Positions 62,977-64,000 of a DNA stretch of 64,000 nt are shown piece after piece. The notes beneath the pieces are model-generated. The model searched no databases. It was given only the letters and a program-made list of their open reading frames with translations, and was not told the DNA's origin. Origin of the DNA: an uncultured Alphaproteobacteria bacterium. GTDB taxonomy: Bacteria > Pseudomonadota > Alphaproteobacteria > Bin95. The position numbers and the translations under genes were made by a program. The stretch covers positions 43,692-107,691 of the forward strand of contig CALLKY010000013.1 in NCBI GenBank assembly GCA_938083135.1. The letters run 5' to 3'. How positions within the stretch are numbered: position 1 is the stretch's first letter; each line of letters opens with the position of its first letter.

Positions 62977-63719
62977 TCGAAGTTGATCGCGCTGCCAATG
63001 GCCTAACGACTGTCACCATGAACCGGCCACGGCGGCGCAATGCACTCGATAGCCAGGCAATGGCTGATCTCCGTGATGCGTTCATTGAAGCCGGGCAGCA
63101 TGCTGACCTGCGATGCTTGATCTTGCAGGGTGCCGGTGGCGGATTCTCCGCCGGGCGCGATTTGAAGCAAGCGGCAGACCTCAATCAGGCCGAAGCGCTC
63201 GCCCAGCATGCAGCCTGGGGGGAAGCGTTTAAGGCGCTCCGTCGCTTGCCCGCACCCTCTGTCGCCGTTGTCCAGGGCGCGGCAGTCGCGGGCGGATTTA
63301 CGCTCAGCGTCGCCACAGATTTCATGATCGCAGAACGCACGGCCAAATTCGGCGCGCTGGAGATGGCGAACGGTTTCCCCGCCGCCATGTGCACGCCCAT
63401 CTTGGCAAAGAAAGCCGCGCCGCGCATTGGCCTAGAACTCGCCATGTTCGGCACGTTGGAATCCGCTGAACGCCTCCACGCCGCCGGCCTCATCAACCGC
63501 CTGGCTGACGGCCCAGATGGCTTAGCGGCAGAAGTCGCTGCCTTCACCAACCACATCCTATCCCTAGACCCCACAGCCGTCCGCCAAACCCTCGCCGCCT
63601 ACCGCGCCGCCGAAAGCCAGCCACTGGAGCAAGCGCTAACGGCAGGCATCACGCTCAATCAGCTGATTGAGGCGAGCGGACGGTTTGCTGAAGGCGGGGC
63701 TGCGTTTTCTAAGAAATAA
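62973..63719 (+). CDS. Enoyl-CoA hydratase/isomerase family protein
   Basis: A 248-residue crotonase coupled to ccmI by an ATGA overlap. Both oxyanion segments are present (F-S-A-G-R-D-L and A-V-A-G-G-F-T-L). The first catalytic glutamate of hydratases is replaced by Thr in G-F-T-L, while the second is kept in G-A-L-E-M. This pattern fits an isomerase or other crotonase activity better than a hydratase. Its tie to cytochrome c maturation is only by position. No paralogue-level function can be given. Confidence 0.82.
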   Translation: MIEVDRAANGLTTVTMNRPRRRNALDSQAMADLRDAFIEAGQHADLRCLILQGAGGGFSAGRDLKQAADLNQAEALAQHAAWGEAFKALRRLPAPSVAVVQGAAVAGGFTLSVATDFMIAERTAKFGALEMANGFPAAMCTPILAKKAAPRIGLELAMFGTLESAERLHAAGLINRLADGPDGLAAEVAAFTNHILSLDPTAVRQTLAAYRAAESQPLEQALTAGITLNQLIEASGRFAEGGAAFSKK

Positions 63720-64000
63720 TATTCTATTCTGCAGGGGCATTACCTATAGGCAAGCCTCATAGACCGACACCAAGCCTTTTTGCTGCTAGCGCCAAATCAA
63801 TACCTTAAGCGTATTGTTCTGTTTCTGGGGATTGTTCGCTTCTCAATATCTAGCTGATCCCTTAGCGGGGATTTCCCATTTGCGGCTCCTGTCCGATGGT
63901 AGCCGAGCCAAATCAGCGCTTTCAAGCATTTTGTGCCTCCAGCTTGGTTCATTGGGTGAGGTGTGGCCAAAAACGGCGGTGATGGTGGCTATAGCGATCC
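63720..64000. other. 281-base region at the window end, no gene called
   Basis: It is more AT-rich than the genes before it. A palindrome-like element at 63798-63816 (CAATAC, seven bases, GTATTG) followed by a T-rich stretch may end the ccm transcript. A 28-codon frame on the minus strand (63843-63929) has GGAGG before its ATG but no known features. Nothing else was recognised. Confidence 0.5.

Overview
This 64 kb window is a gene-dense chromosomal segment from an alphaproteobacterium, probably a free-living Rhodospirillales-like one. The evidence is an RcdA (DUF1465) gene with a perfect CtrA box upstream, HisZ, a fused ccmABCDEFGHI cytochrome c maturation operon, a DctPQM TRAP transporter, the paired YbbN-type thioredoxin and LON-domain protein, and an EgtB-EgtD ergothioneine pair. 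No insertion sequences, CRISPR arrays, phage genes or rRNA genes were seen. One tRNA gene, tRNA-Gln(CTG), is present.

Layout. 1-5.5 kb: end of an SDR gene, enoyl-CoA hydratase, LON-domain protein, thioredoxin-TPR protein, a soluble globin-type chemotaxis receptor and a luciferase-like oxidoreductase. 5.5-7.9 kb: a large FG-GAP/RTX exoprotein split by one in-frame TAA. 7.9-12.8 kb: a Gld-like ABC system (ATPase, permease, GldG-like protein, DUF4340 protein). 13-22.2 kb: mostly metabolism (amidase, amidohydrolase, PurA, HisZ, YggT, DUF167, FolD, a peptide-type binding protein, a cyclase). 22.4-33.2 kb: a four-gene minus-strand operon of fully reducing type I polyketide synthase, alpha-oxoamine synthase, KpsS-like and KpsC-like proteins. 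It resembles the rhizobial rkp-1 capsule region and may build a lipid anchor for a capsule. 33.6-46.8 kb: GNAT, SpeD, SpeE, an isocitrate lyase/PEP mutase family protein, EgtB, EgtD, DnaE, RcdA, and a run of hydrolase, transporter and dehydrogenase genes. 46.9-49.8 kb: tRNA-Gln, a YgiC/YgiB pair, and a hypothetical gene that seems cut short by an in-frame TAG. 50.1-55.6 kb: a small membrane protein, the TRAP transporter, MetK and TrmB. 55.8-63.7 kb: ccmABCDEFGHI followed by a translationally coupled crotonase-family gene.

How the genes fit together. Several genes centre on S-adenosylmethionine: MetK makes it, SpeD decarboxylates it for SpeE, EgtD uses it to trimethylate histidine for ergothioneine, and TrmB uses it on tRNA. 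SpeDE polyamine synthesis could supply substrate for a YgiC-type glutathionylspermidine synthetase-like enzyme, but this is inference. The most interesting unit is the PKS/oxoamine synthase/Kps operon. Next come two apparent nonsense codons, each one C-to-T change from a glutamine codon, and a globin-coupled receptor that lacks the proximal heme histidine.
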